Shown here: positions 56,744 to 64,000 of the stretch, piece after piece | How the letters are laid out: each line of letters opens with the position of its first letter | Position numbering within the stretch: position 1 is the stretch's first letter | Assembly: GCF_003996965.1 (NCBI RefSeq) | Contig: NZ_QWDM01000006.1 | Coordinates: 248,001 to 312,000, forward strand | DNA: 64,000 nt | Direction of reading: 5' to 3' | From: Flavobacterium cupreum | Lineage (GTDB): Bacteria > Bacteroidota > Bacteroidia > Flavobacteriales > Flavobacteriaceae | The notes under the pieces: generated by a model | What the model was told of the DNA's origin: nothing | The model's database searches: none | The model's input: the letters and a program-made list of their open reading frames with translations, nothing else | Position numbers and translations under genes: made by a program

Positions 56744-58018
56744 CTACTCTTTAAGTGCTTTTACCAGCACCTTATCAATCTTTACGCCATCCATATCAAT
56801 GACTTCAAGCACAAATTTTTGCCAGATTAATTTCTCCCCTTCTTTCGGAATATGAGAAAGCTCGGTCATAATCATTCCGCTTACCGTATTGACTTCGTAA
56901 TCATTTGTCAATTCATCCAACTCAAAATAAGTTAAGAAATCGTGTAACGAATAATGTCCGTCTACCAGCCATGAACCATCTTCTCTTTCGATTAGCTGGA
57001 ATTCATCTTTATAAAAATCAGAAGCATCGCCTACTAAGGCTTCCAATATATCATTTAGTGTGATAATTCCCTGAAAAACACCATATTCATCTGAAACCAA
57101 AGCATAGTGAATACCTGTTTTTTTGAAATTTTCCAATGCTTTGTAAGCCGTGGTCTGCTCCATTAAATACGGAGCATCGATCATAATTGCCGATAAATCA
57201 AAATGATCGCTTTCGATATTGGCAAATATATTTTTAAGGGTTACGATTCCGACAATATCGTCGTAATTATCGCTGTAAACCGGATAAACGGTGTGTAAAT
57301 CCTGTAAAACCAGTTCTTTAATTTTGGCTTTATCAGCATTTAACGGCAGCATATCTACCGATTTACGGTGTGTCATTAATGAATTTACTTTTCGGTCACC
57401 AATATGAAACACACGCTCCACGATATCCTGTTCAATTTCCTGAACTTCTCCGCCTTCGGTTCCTTCTTTTATAATGGCTTTAATTTCTTCTTCCGTCACT
57501 TTTCCGTCTGCGGTGGGTTTTATTCTCATCACATTCAATAAAAAATCGGTCGATGAGGTAAGCAGCCAGATGAAAGGAGCTGTAATAATCGAAACGATCT
57601 TCATTGGCATGGCTACCATTTTCGCAATAGATTCAGGATAATTCAATCCGATGCGTTTCGGCAGTAATTCCCCTAAAACCAAAGAGAAAAAGGTTAGAAC
57701 CACCACGACAATCCCAACTGCAACGGAATGGGCATAAGGTTTTAAAACCTGAAATCCGCTAACAAATGTCTCGACATCAATTGTGATTTTATCTCCTGAA
57801 TAAATACCGGTCAAAATTCCGATTAAGGTAATTCCGATCTGAACAGTTGATAAAAACTTGTTAGGCGAATTAGCTAAATCCAACGCTATTCTGGCACTCT
57901 TGTTTCCTTTTTTAGCGGCTGTTTCCAGTCTGTTTTTCCGGGCTGAAATCAGTGCAATTTCAGACATGGAGAAAACTCCGTTTAATAGTATTAGAAAAAA
58001 TATTATTAGTATTTCCAA
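56744..58018 (-). CDS. CNNM/CorC-type membrane protein with CBS domains
   Basis: This 424-residue protein has an N-terminal DUF21 (CNNM) membrane domain with about four hydrophobic segments (FFLILLNGVFSMSEIALISA at the start), a CBS pair (VNSLMTHRKSVDMLPL and IHYALVSDEYGVFQGIITLN) and a C-terminal CorC/HlyC transporter-associated domain (WLVDGHYSLHDFLTYFELDE). Members are often annotated hemolysin but are more likely Mg2+/Co2+ exporters or regulators. It is upstream of obgE on the same strand, with repeats in between. Confidence 0.88.
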   Translation of the reverse strand: MEILIIFFLILLNGVFSMSEIALISARKNRLETAAKKGNKSARIALDLANSPNKFLSTVQIGITLIGILTGIYSGDKITIDVETFVSGFQVLKPYAHSVAVGIVVVVLTFFSLVLGELLPKRIGLNYPESIAKMVAMPMKIVSIITAPFIWLLTSSTDFLLNVMRIKPTADGKVTEEEIKAIIKEGTEGGEVQEIEQDIVERVFHIGDRKVNSLMTHRKSVDMLPLNADKAKIKELVLQDLHTVYPVYSDNYDDIVGIVTLKNIFANIESDHFDLSAIMIDAPYLMEQTTAYKALENFKKTGIHYALVSDEYGVFQGIITLNDILEALVGDASDFYKDEFQLIEREDGSWLVDGHYSLHDFLTYFELDELTNDYEVNTVSGMIMTELSHIPKEGEKLIWQKFVLEVIDMDGVKIDKVLVKALKE

Positions 58019-58186
58019 TTTGTAATTGATTCGTTATTGAATAGTTCGTTAAATGTAATTTGTAACCTAAATGTATTATAGCCTTAATGTCCTGACAAGC
58101 CCTGAACTAAAAAAACTAATTTTTCCTCCCAGAAAACAGCAATCCGAAGACGCTTGTTTTATGGTATGGAAAAATAGTTTTCTTTT

Positions 58187-58206
58187 ATCCCGATGGCTTT
58201 CGGGAT
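58187..58206. repeat. Palindrome atcccga/tcgggat
   Basis: A 7-bp stem (58187-58193 with 58200-58206) around a 6-base loop in the gap between adk and the CNNM gene. No T tract follows on the adk strand, so it does not look like a terminator. From memory, atcccgatag-like palindromes are repeated in Flavobacterium genomes. Confidence 0.5.
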
Positions 58207-58229
58207 GAAACGACAGCTGGAAAAAGCTT

Positions 58230-58802
58230 CTACAAATTATCTATAACTGACGTTAATCGCTCTGTAATTTCTTCGATAGTTCCGATACCGTTTACGGCAT
58301 AAAACTTATTTTGTTCTTTATAATAACCAATTAATGGTGCTGTTTTCTCATTGTATTCCTGATATCTTACACGAATTTTCTCTTCGTCCTGATCATCGGG
58401 TCTTCCACTTGTTTTTCCTCTTTCCAACAGACGGGCTACCAAAATTTCATCATCAGCTTCTAAAGCGATTGTTGCGGTAACACTTGAACCAATTGTTGGC
58501 AGAAATTTATCCAAAGCCTCGGCCTGGTCTAAAGTTCTTGGATAACCGTCGAATAAAAATCCTGCTGTATCCGGGTGTTTTTTCACTTCGTCAATTAACA
58601 TTGCAGTTGTTACTTCGCAAGGTACCAACTCTCCATTATCCATAAAAACTCTTGCTTTTTTACCCAAATCTGTATCATTTTTTAAATTAAAACGAAAAAT
58701 ATCTCCGGTTGAAAGATGTGTTAATTTGTATTTTTCTTTTAAAAATTCTGCCTGAGTTCCTTTTCCTGCTCCCGGCTTTCCAAATAAAACAATGTTAATC
58801 AT
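58230..58802 (-). CDS. adk: Adenylate kinase
   Basis: This 190-residue short-form adenylate kinase has the P-loop GKPGAGKGTQ, the AMP-binding THLSTGDIFRF and LFDGYPRTLDQAEAL, and the lid region RGKTSGRPDDQDEEKIRVRY. The lid is short and lacks the zinc cysteines. It equilibrates ATP, AMP and ADP. It follows hpt by 80 bases, joining two purine-nucleotide genes. Confidence 0.97.
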   Translation of the reverse strand: MINIVLFGKPGAGKGTQAEFLKEKYKLTHLSTGDIFRFNLKNDTDLGKKARVFMDNGELVPCEVTTAMLIDEVKKHPDTAGFLFDGYPRTLDQAEALDKFLPTIGSSVTATIALEADDEILVARLLERGKTSGRPDDQDEEKIRVRYQEYNEKTAPLIGYYKEQNKFYAVNGIGTIEEITERLTSVIDNL

Positions 58803-58882
58803 AATAAGTGTGAGTGTTGCTTGACTTCTTAATTTTCAAAGAAGTTTAAAATGAATATATAGTTGTGTGTTTTGTTTACAAT

Positions 58883-59413
58883 TTATTCCGCCAATTTATA
58901 TACTTCCGTTAAATTTCGTCCTAAACCATCATAGTCTAAACCGTAGCCGACAATGAATTTATTCGGAATCCTAATCCCGACATAATCGATTTTAATATCT
59001 TTTTTATATGCTTCCGGTTTAAAGAACAAAGTTGCAATCTTAAAATGCTTTACATTCTGTGCTTTAAACATCTGTTTTAATTCCTCGATTGTATTCCCTG
59101 TATCGACGATATCTTCAATGATAATAACAGTCCTGCCGGATAAATCCTGATTGATTCCTATTAATTCTTTAACCGAATTAGTAGATTCTGTGCCTTCATA
59201 CGACGCCATTTTGATAAATGAAACTTCGCAGGGCTTTTTGTATTTTTTCAGGAAATCGGCAACCACCATAAATGCGCCATTCAGAACTCCAATAAAAATT
59301 GGTGTATCATCTCCGAAATCATCTTCTACTTGTGCAACTATTTTCGTTAAAGCAAAATCAATTTCTTTTGCCGAAATAAACGGAACAAATTGTTTATCGT
59401 GAAGTTGTATCAT
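58883..59413 (-). CDS. hpt: Hypoxanthine phosphoribosyltransferase
   Basis: This 176-residue PRTase starts MIQLHDKQFVPFISAKEIDF and has the PRPP loop VIIIEDIVDTGNTIEEL. It salvages hypoxanthine (and likely guanine) to the nucleotide. The frame stays open to a TTG at 59440, but the ATG at 59413 fits the family and lies downstream of a TATCTTTG promoter element that the longer form would overlap. It is probably cotranscribed with adk. Confidence 0.93.
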   Translation of the reverse strand: MIQLHDKQFVPFISAKEIDFALTKIVAQVEDDFGDDTPIFIGVLNGAFMVVADFLKKYKKPCEVSFIKMASYEGTESTNSVKELIGINQDLSGRTVIIIEDIVDTGNTIEELKQMFKAQNVKHFKIATLFFKPEAYKKDIKIDYVGIRIPNKFIVGYGLDYDGLGRNLTEVYKLAE

Positions 59414-59437
59414 TATTTTTATGTTTAAAATAATGCG

Positions 59438-59445
59438 CAAAGATA
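59438..59445 (-). promoter_or_regulatory. -7 element of hpt-adk
   Basis: Minus strand TATCTTTG followed by C matches TAnnTTTGY, about 25 bases before the hpt ATG. No TTG is found at the usual -33 distance. Confidence 0.45.
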
Positions 59446-59597
59446 CAGAATTACAACCAAACTGTTAGTATCAAATTATTTTGAAACAACACTTTTTTAT
59501 CAATGTTAAATATCAGTTAATTTTTACATTTCAATTCTGTTATTATTTTTTACATTTACTAAATTGTTGTCTTTAACATATTTAACTCCAAATCACA

Positions 59598-60872
59598 ATG
59601 AAAATAATAAGACAAATATCTTCTGCTATATTATTAATCGTCCTGACAGCCTGTAACGGACAGGTCAAAAAAGAAGAAAAAGAAGCACTTGCAAAACAGC
59701 CCGGTAATATTGTCAAAACGGCAATCGGGGAAATTACTTTACCACCACCCTACGCTACCGAATCCAAAACAAATAACAGCCGCGTCCTGAAATGGCCTGA
59801 TGGAAAAACACCAAAAGCACCCGAAGGTTTTACCGTATCTAAATTTGCAGATGGTCTGGAAAATCCGCGTTGGACCTATATTGCCCCAAACAATGATATT
59901 TTTATTGTTGAGAGCGGTACCAGAGCCAGTAAAAATCAGATTACGGTTTTTCGTGATGCTGATAAAGACGGAAAATTTGAGACCCGCAATGTTTTTATTT
60001 CAGGGCTGAACAGGCCTTTTGGAATGCTGGTGCTGAAAGATTTTTTCTATATCGCCAACACTGACGGCCTTTATCGCTATCGTTATAAAAATAATCCCCT
60101 CAAACTGGAAACCCAGGGCACAAAAATTCTCGAACTTCCTGCCGGAGGCTACAACAATCACTGGACGAGAAATTTACTTGCAAATACTGACGGAACAAAA
60201 ATCTATATTTCCGTAGGATCAGGAAGTAATGTGGGGGAAAACGGAATGGACAAAGAAGTGCGCCGCGCTGCAATTCTCGAAGTAAATCCCGACGGAACCG
60301 GTGAGAAAATTTATGCGTCCGGAATTAGAAACCCCGTCGGAATGGACTGGAATCCGGCGAATGGCGAACTTTGGACAGCGGTTAATGAGCGTGACGAACT
60401 GGGCGATGATCTGGTTCCAGATTATGTTACCAGTGTTAAAAAAGACGGTTTTTACGGCTGGCCGTATTCGTACTATGGGAATATTTTAGATCCAAGAATG
60501 AAAGGCGAACGCAAAGATTTAGCCGCAAAAGCAATTGTACCCGACGTTCCTGTTGGTGCTCATACGGCTTCTCTTGGACTGGCATTTTATACGAAAGATG
60601 CTTTTCCGAAGAAATACAAAAACGGAATTTTCATAGGTCAGCATGGTTCCTGGAATCGCGCTAAAATATCAGGATATAAAGTTCTTTTCGTTCCTTTTAC
60701 CAATGGAAAACCTTCCGGAAAACCCGAAGATTTTTTAACCGGATTTATTGCAGATGAAGCCAAAGCGGAAGTATATGGCCGTCCCGTTGCCGTTACGGTT
60801 ATGAATGACGGATCACTTCTGGTAAACGATGACAGCGGAAATACCATCTGGAAAGTAACTGCCAATAAATAA
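59598..60872 (+). CDS. PQQ-dependent sugar dehydrogenase-like lipoprotein (sorbosone dehydrogenase family)
   Basis: This 424-residue protein has a lipoprotein signal with lipidated Cys19 in VLTAC and a six-bladed beta-propeller like soluble glucose/L-sorbosone dehydrogenases. Recognisable blocks are VSKFADGLENPRWTYIAPNN, NVGENGMDKEVRRAAILEVN, GIRNPVGMDWNPANGELWTA and the family marker IGQHGSWNR. It should oxidise an aldose or similar sugar in the periplasm using PQQ as cofactor. No PQQ biosynthesis gene is in the window. A TonB-dependent receptor gene follows after 12 bases, so the two are cotranscribed. Confidence 0.85.
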   Translation: MKIIRQISSAILLIVLTACNGQVKKEEKEALAKQPGNIVKTAIGEITLPPPYATESKTNNSRVLKWPDGKTPKAPEGFTVSKFADGLENPRWTYIAPNNDIFIVESGTRASKNQITVFRDADKDGKFETRNVFISGLNRPFGMLVLKDFFYIANTDGLYRYRYKNNPLKLETQGTKILELPAGGYNNHWTRNLLANTDGTKIYISVGSGSNVGENGMDKEVRRAAILEVNPDGTGEKIYASGIRNPVGMDWNPANGELWTAVNERDELGDDLVPDYVTSVKKDGFYGWPYSYYGNILDPRMKGERKDLAAKAIVPDVPVGAHTASLGLAFYTKDAFPKKYKNGIFIGQHGSWNRAKISGYKVLFVPFTNGKPSGKPEDFLTGFIADEAKAEVYGRPVAVTVMNDGSLLVNDDSGNTIWKVTANK

Positions 60873-60884
60873 CAGCTCCTTTTT

Positions 60885-62978
60885 ATGATTTTAAAAAAAT
60901 ACTGCTTTCTTTATTTTTTTGCATTGCTTTTTTTACAAACGATCAATGCACAAAATAGGGAAAGCAACACTATAGATTCGCTTCAGACGCAGAAACTCAA
61001 AGAAGTCGTGATTAGTCCGTTTTATATTAATACCGACTTGCAAAATGCTCCGGCTTCAATTGGCATTTTATCCAGAAAAGATTTATTGCAAAATAATACA
61101 ACCGATATCAGCACTGTTATTAATACAATTCCAGGTGTTTTTATGCAGTCTGCAAATTTTACAACCACCCGGATTTCAATTCGTGGCATTGGCGCAAGAA
61201 CACCTTACGGCACGAATAAAATCAGGGCTTTTTACGGTAGTATTCCGCTCACTTCCGGAAACAGCGAAACCGTGATCGATGATATTGATCTACAAAGCAT
61301 CAGCCAGGTCGAAATTATCAAAGGCCCTCTTTCCAGCGTTTACGGTGCGGGATTAGGCGGCGCGATTTTACTTTCACCTCAACTTTCAAAAACACAGGGG
61401 CAAAATGCCGGAATAAGCACCGTTTTTGGCTCTTACGGTTTATTAAAAAACACCCTTAATTACAGCCTGAATGAAAAACAAGGCAGTTTAAACCTGAGTT
61501 ATCACAAACTGCAAACCGATGGCTGGAGGGAAAACAGTGCCTATAACCGGGAAGGAATTACAATGGCCGGCGAATTGTTTAAAAAGGAAAAGAGCAAACT
61601 GACTTACTTTTCCAATTATACTTATCTCAAATCTTTCATTCCCAGTTCGATCAATAAAACGATGTTTGAAAACAATCCAAAATCCGGTGCTCCAACCTGG
61701 GTCGCTTCAAAAGGATACAAAGAATACAAATCGACTCTGGGCGGATTGGCTTATGATTTTAAAATCAATGAAAACATACAGAATTCAACTTCGGTTTTTA
61801 TCAATTACAAAGACAGTAATGAACCCAGGCCTTTTGATATTCTGCGTCAATATACTTTTGCAGCCGGTGCCAGAACGCAGTTTTCAGGAAGTTTTAAAAT
61901 TAAGGAAACCGAAAACCAGTTTATAACCGGAATCGAATATTTCTCAGACACTTACAAAGGCAATACGTTCGAAAATCTATATCAGCAGAATAATGGACAG
62001 GGAAGTTTACAGGGAAACCAGCTTACCGAAAATGGTCAGAAAAGGCATTTTTACAATATTTTTTCGCAAATCAGAACGTTACTTTCCAAACAGTTTGAAA
62101 TCCAGGCCGGACTAAATTACAATAAAACAGCATTTGAATTGGAGAATTATAACCTCAGTTTGAATCAACAATACAGTTATGACGGTATTCTTTCCCCCCA
62201 ATTGTCTTTGTTATTTAAAACCAGTAAGGAGAGAACCCTGTATTTTTCAGCAAGCCGCGGCTTTTCACTACCGGCGACGGAAGAAACACTGACCAGCAAC
62301 GGAACCATTAATCCTGATATCAAACCGGAGAACGGCTATAATTTTGAAGCAGGTGGAAAATTCTATTTTTTCAATAAAAAACTGTACACCGAATTTGCTG
62401 TTTACCGAATGGAAATAAAAGATCTGCTGGTAGCAAAACGCGTTGGAGACGATCAGTATGTAGGTGTAAATGCCGGCAAAACATTTCACGAAGGGATCGA
62501 AATAACCTTAAAACACAATTGGCCTATTAATTCATTCTGGACAATGAGTTCCTATTTTTCGAGTTCTTTGGGCAAATATGAATTTAAAGAATACCTGGAT
62601 AACGGAAATGATTTTTCAGGAAACAAATTAACCGGAGTGGCTGCGAATAAAGTAAATGCCGGATTGATTTTCAATTCCCGTTCAGGCATTTATTTTTCTG
62701 CCGATTATCAGTTTGTGGATGAAATTCCGTTAAACGATGCCAACACCGCATATTCAGATGCCTACCACATGGTCAATATTAAAGCGGGTTACGGATTTGA
62801 AATTTTGCCTTTCCTGACGACCAGTTTTGCTGCCGGAATCAATAATCTTACCAACGAAAAATATGCTTCATTAATTTTACCCAATGCTGTCGCAGTCGGA
62901 AATGCAATGCCTAGATATTATTATCCGGGACTTCCCGTAAATTATTACGGAACAATCTCATTAAATTACTTATTTTAG
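60885..62978 (+). CDS. TonB-dependent outer-membrane receptor
   Basis: This 697-residue receptor has a signal peptide (to about TINAQ), a TonB-box-like LKEVVISPFYI, a plug with RISIRGIGARTPYGTNKIRA and VEIIKGPLSSVYGAGLGGAI, and a 22-strand barrel ending NYYGTISLNYLF. It lacks the carboxypeptidase-regulatory domain of SusC proteins and is of siderophore/cofactor-receptor size. Its plug and its C-terminal end (MPRYYYPG) resemble, from memory, the E. coli receptor YncD/PqqU. With the dehydrogenase 12 bases upstream, PQQ uptake is a reasonable hypothesis; a sugar or metal chelate is the alternative. Confidence 0.88.
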   Translation: MILKKYCFLYFFALLFLQTINAQNRESNTIDSLQTQKLKEVVISPFYINTDLQNAPASIGILSRKDLLQNNTTDISTVINTIPGVFMQSANFTTTRISIRGIGARTPYGTNKIRAFYGSIPLTSGNSETVIDDIDLQSISQVEIIKGPLSSVYGAGLGGAILLSPQLSKTQGQNAGISTVFGSYGLLKNTLNYSLNEKQGSLNLSYHKLQTDGWRENSAYNREGITMAGELFKKEKSKLTYFSNYTYLKSFIPSSINKTMFENNPKSGAPTWVASKGYKEYKSTLGGLAYDFKINENIQNSTSVFINYKDSNEPRPFDILRQYTFAAGARTQFSGSFKIKETENQFITGIEYFSDTYKGNTFENLYQQNNGQGSLQGNQLTENGQKRHFYNIFSQIRTLLSKQFEIQAGLNYNKTAFELENYNLSLNQQYSYDGILSPQLSLLFKTSKERTLYFSASRGFSLPATEETLTSNGTINPDIKPENGYNFEAGGKFYFFNKKLYTEFAVYRMEIKDLLVAKRVGDDQYVGVNAGKTFHEGIEITLKHNWPINSFWTMSSYFSSSLGKYEFKEYLDNGNDFSGNKLTGVAANKVNAGLIFNSRSGIYFSADYQFVDEIPLNDANTAYSDAYHMVNIKAGYGFEILPFLTTSFAAGINNLTNEKYASLILPNAVAVGNAMPRYYYPGLPVNYYGTISLNYLF

Positions 62979-63008
62979 ATGTTGCACACAAAATCAAATT
63001 CAGATAAA

Positions 63009-63560
63009 ATGTCTTCCGCACTTCAATTAAAACTCAACTATGTAACGGCTTATCGGGAAAACCGTCTTAAAGTGGCGCAGGACATTTTGGAAAACAAGCT
63101 TTTTTTTGAGGAGCTAGTGGCTGTTTCTTTTTCGCCTTCAGACAAAAACAATCACAAGGCTTGCTGGATTTTAGAATTTGTATCTTATGAAGAACTGAAT
63201 TGGCTGCAGCCTCATCTTGATTTTTTCTGTGCTAATTTAAAAATATTAAAAGACGAAAGTGCGATACGTCCGATTGCCAAAGTAGTGCAGCTTTTAATAA
63301 AGTCGCATTATAAGAAAACCGAAAACAGCGTTTTACTTTCTGAAGAAAATCTTCAGGATTGCATAGAAACTTCTTTTGACTGGCTTATAAATGATACCAA
63401 AGTGGCTACGAAAGCCTATTCCATAAGAACTTTATACGTATTGGGAAATCATTACGTCTGGATTCATCCGGAGCTGCAAATCATTCTGAATAAAGATTAT
63501 GCAGATCATTCGGCAGCATACAAAGCCGTTGCAAAGGAAGTCCTGAAGAAAATAAAATAG
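63009..63560 (+). CDS. Small helical protein of unknown function
   Basis: I cannot name a function. The protein is about 183 residues, almost all helical (LKLNYVTAYRENRLKVAQDI, then HKACWILEFVSYEELNWLQP and KAYSIRTLYVLGNHYVWIHP), and resembles a HEAT-like helical repeat. Homologues in Flavobacteria are, from memory, sometimes labelled adenylosuccinate lyase without the catalytic residues of that enzyme. The frame begins at an ATG directly after the receptor stop codon (62979), but the ATG at 63009 gives the N-terminus I expect. It may belong to the receptor operon. Confidence 0.65.
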   Translation: MSSALQLKLNYVTAYRENRLKVAQDILENKLFFEELVAVSFSPSDKNNHKACWILEFVSYEELNWLQPHLDFFCANLKILKDESAIRPIAKVVQLLIKSHYKKTENSVLLSEENLQDCIETSFDWLINDTKVATKAYSIRTLYVLGNHYVWIHPELQIILNKDYADHSAAYKAVAKEVLKKIK

Positions 63561-63675
63561 CTATTACATTCCTTTAAATTCAACACAGATGGCACTAATG
63601 ATCCTGTTCTGAAAATTAGAAGATGAAAAAAATCATGAAAATCGTGAAATTAATGGCAAAAAAAAGATTAAAAAG

Positions 63676-63683
63676 TATCTTTG
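63676..63683 (+). promoter_or_regulatory. -7 element of purK
   Basis: TATCTTTG followed by C matches TAnnTTTGY, 16 bases before the purK ATG. No clear -33 TTG is seen upstream. Confidence 0.5.
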
Positions 63684-63699
63684 CAAAAACACAACAACA

Positions 63700-64000
63700 A
63701 TGAATTATTTTTCTTCTGATTTTAAATTAGGAATTTTAGGTGGCGGGCAATTAGGCAAAATGCTATTGTCTGATACCAGAAAGTTTGACATCCAGACTTA
63801 TGTTTTAGATCCGAGTGACGAAGCGCCGAGCAAAATTGCCTGTAATAAATTCTTCAAGGGCGATTTGATGGATTATGAAACAGTTTACAATTTTGGAAAA
63901 CAGGTTGATGTTTTAACTTTCGAAATTGAATTGGTTAATCTGGAAGCTTTAACGCAATTGGAAAACGAAGGCGTGAAAGTATATCCTTCTCCAAAAACCC
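63700..64000 (+). CDS. purK: 5-(carboxyamino)imidazole ribonucleotide synthase, N-terminal part (cut by window edge)
   Basis: The first 100 codons are present, starting MNYFSSDFKLGILGGGQLGK and continuing MLLSDTRKFDIQTYVLDPSD and VDVLTFEIELVNLEAL. The GGGQLGKM loop and the D-P-S-D and FEIE blocks are the ATP-grasp PurK N-terminal domain. The enzyme carboxylates AIR using ATP and bicarbonate in purine synthesis. The ATP-grasp and C-terminal domains are outside the window. purE normally follows in this group but cannot be seen. Confidence 0.93.
   Translation, partial: MNYFSSDFKLGILGGGQLGKMLLSDTRKFDIQTYVLDPSDEAPSKIACNKFFKGDLMDYETVYNFGKQVDVLTFEIELVNLEALTQLENEGVKVYPSPKT

Overview
The window is an AT-rich chromosomal segment of a Flavobacterium-like member of the Bacteroidota. 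Four things support this: a SusC/SusD outer-membrane pair, promoters of the TTG-N19/20-TAnnTTTG type, essentially no Shine-Dalgarno sequences, and intergenic repeats that look flavobacterial. Most of it is core chromosome. I see no prophage, transposase, CRISPR array, rRNA or tRNA.

Layout. 1-4.4 kb (minus): the end of a capsule/exopolysaccharide operon, wza-like exporter, wzc-like tyrosine autokinase, UDP-sugar epimerase, then a truncated UDP-glucose dehydrogenase. 4.4-6.9 kb: recR, a CoA-binding protein, a MarC membrane protein and a small XRE regulator. 6.9-8.9 kb (minus): two neighbouring guanidino-group-modifying enzymes (CtlX-like and arginine-deiminase-like). 8.9-12.9 kb (minus): gltA, eno and carA. 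13.1-26.8 kb (minus): a 28-gene ribosomal superoperon from rplC to rplQ including secY, infA, the small rpmJ and rpoA, with its own promoter in front of rplC and a strong terminator after rplQ. 26.8-27.9 kb: a gene-free stretch and a second XRE regulator, which separate the superoperon from the str operon (rpsL-rpsG-fusA-rpsJ, 28.2-31.6 kb), so rpsJ is cut off from rplC.

31.8-38.3 kb (plus): an Omp85-type barrel protein and a SusC/SusD pair. 38.4-46.7 kb: rlmB, a rhomboid protease, a structured intergenic element resembling Flavo-1 RNA, rarA, a radC-yjjG-hypothetical operon, a DUF1287 lipoprotein, mpl and a TPR protein. 46.8-53.1 kb: a 2110-residue alpha-2-macroglobulin with an intact CAEQ thioester motif and an embedded TonB-plug-like segment. 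53.3-59.4 kb (minus): a DPP7-type S46 peptidase, obgE, a CNNM/CorC-type protein, adk and hpt. 59.6-63.6 kb (plus): a PQQ-type sugar dehydrogenase lipoprotein, a TonB-dependent receptor 12 bases behind it and a small helical protein. The window ends inside purK.

The most interesting items are the dehydrogenase/receptor pair (a possible PQQ-scavenging unit), the plug-like insert beside the expected bait region of the macroglobulin, the XRE regulator that splits the ribosomal cluster (with a paralogue at 6.5 kb), an apparent internal promoter plus GC-rich hairpin in front of rpsH, a hairpin in the carA leader, and several families of short intergenic repeats.
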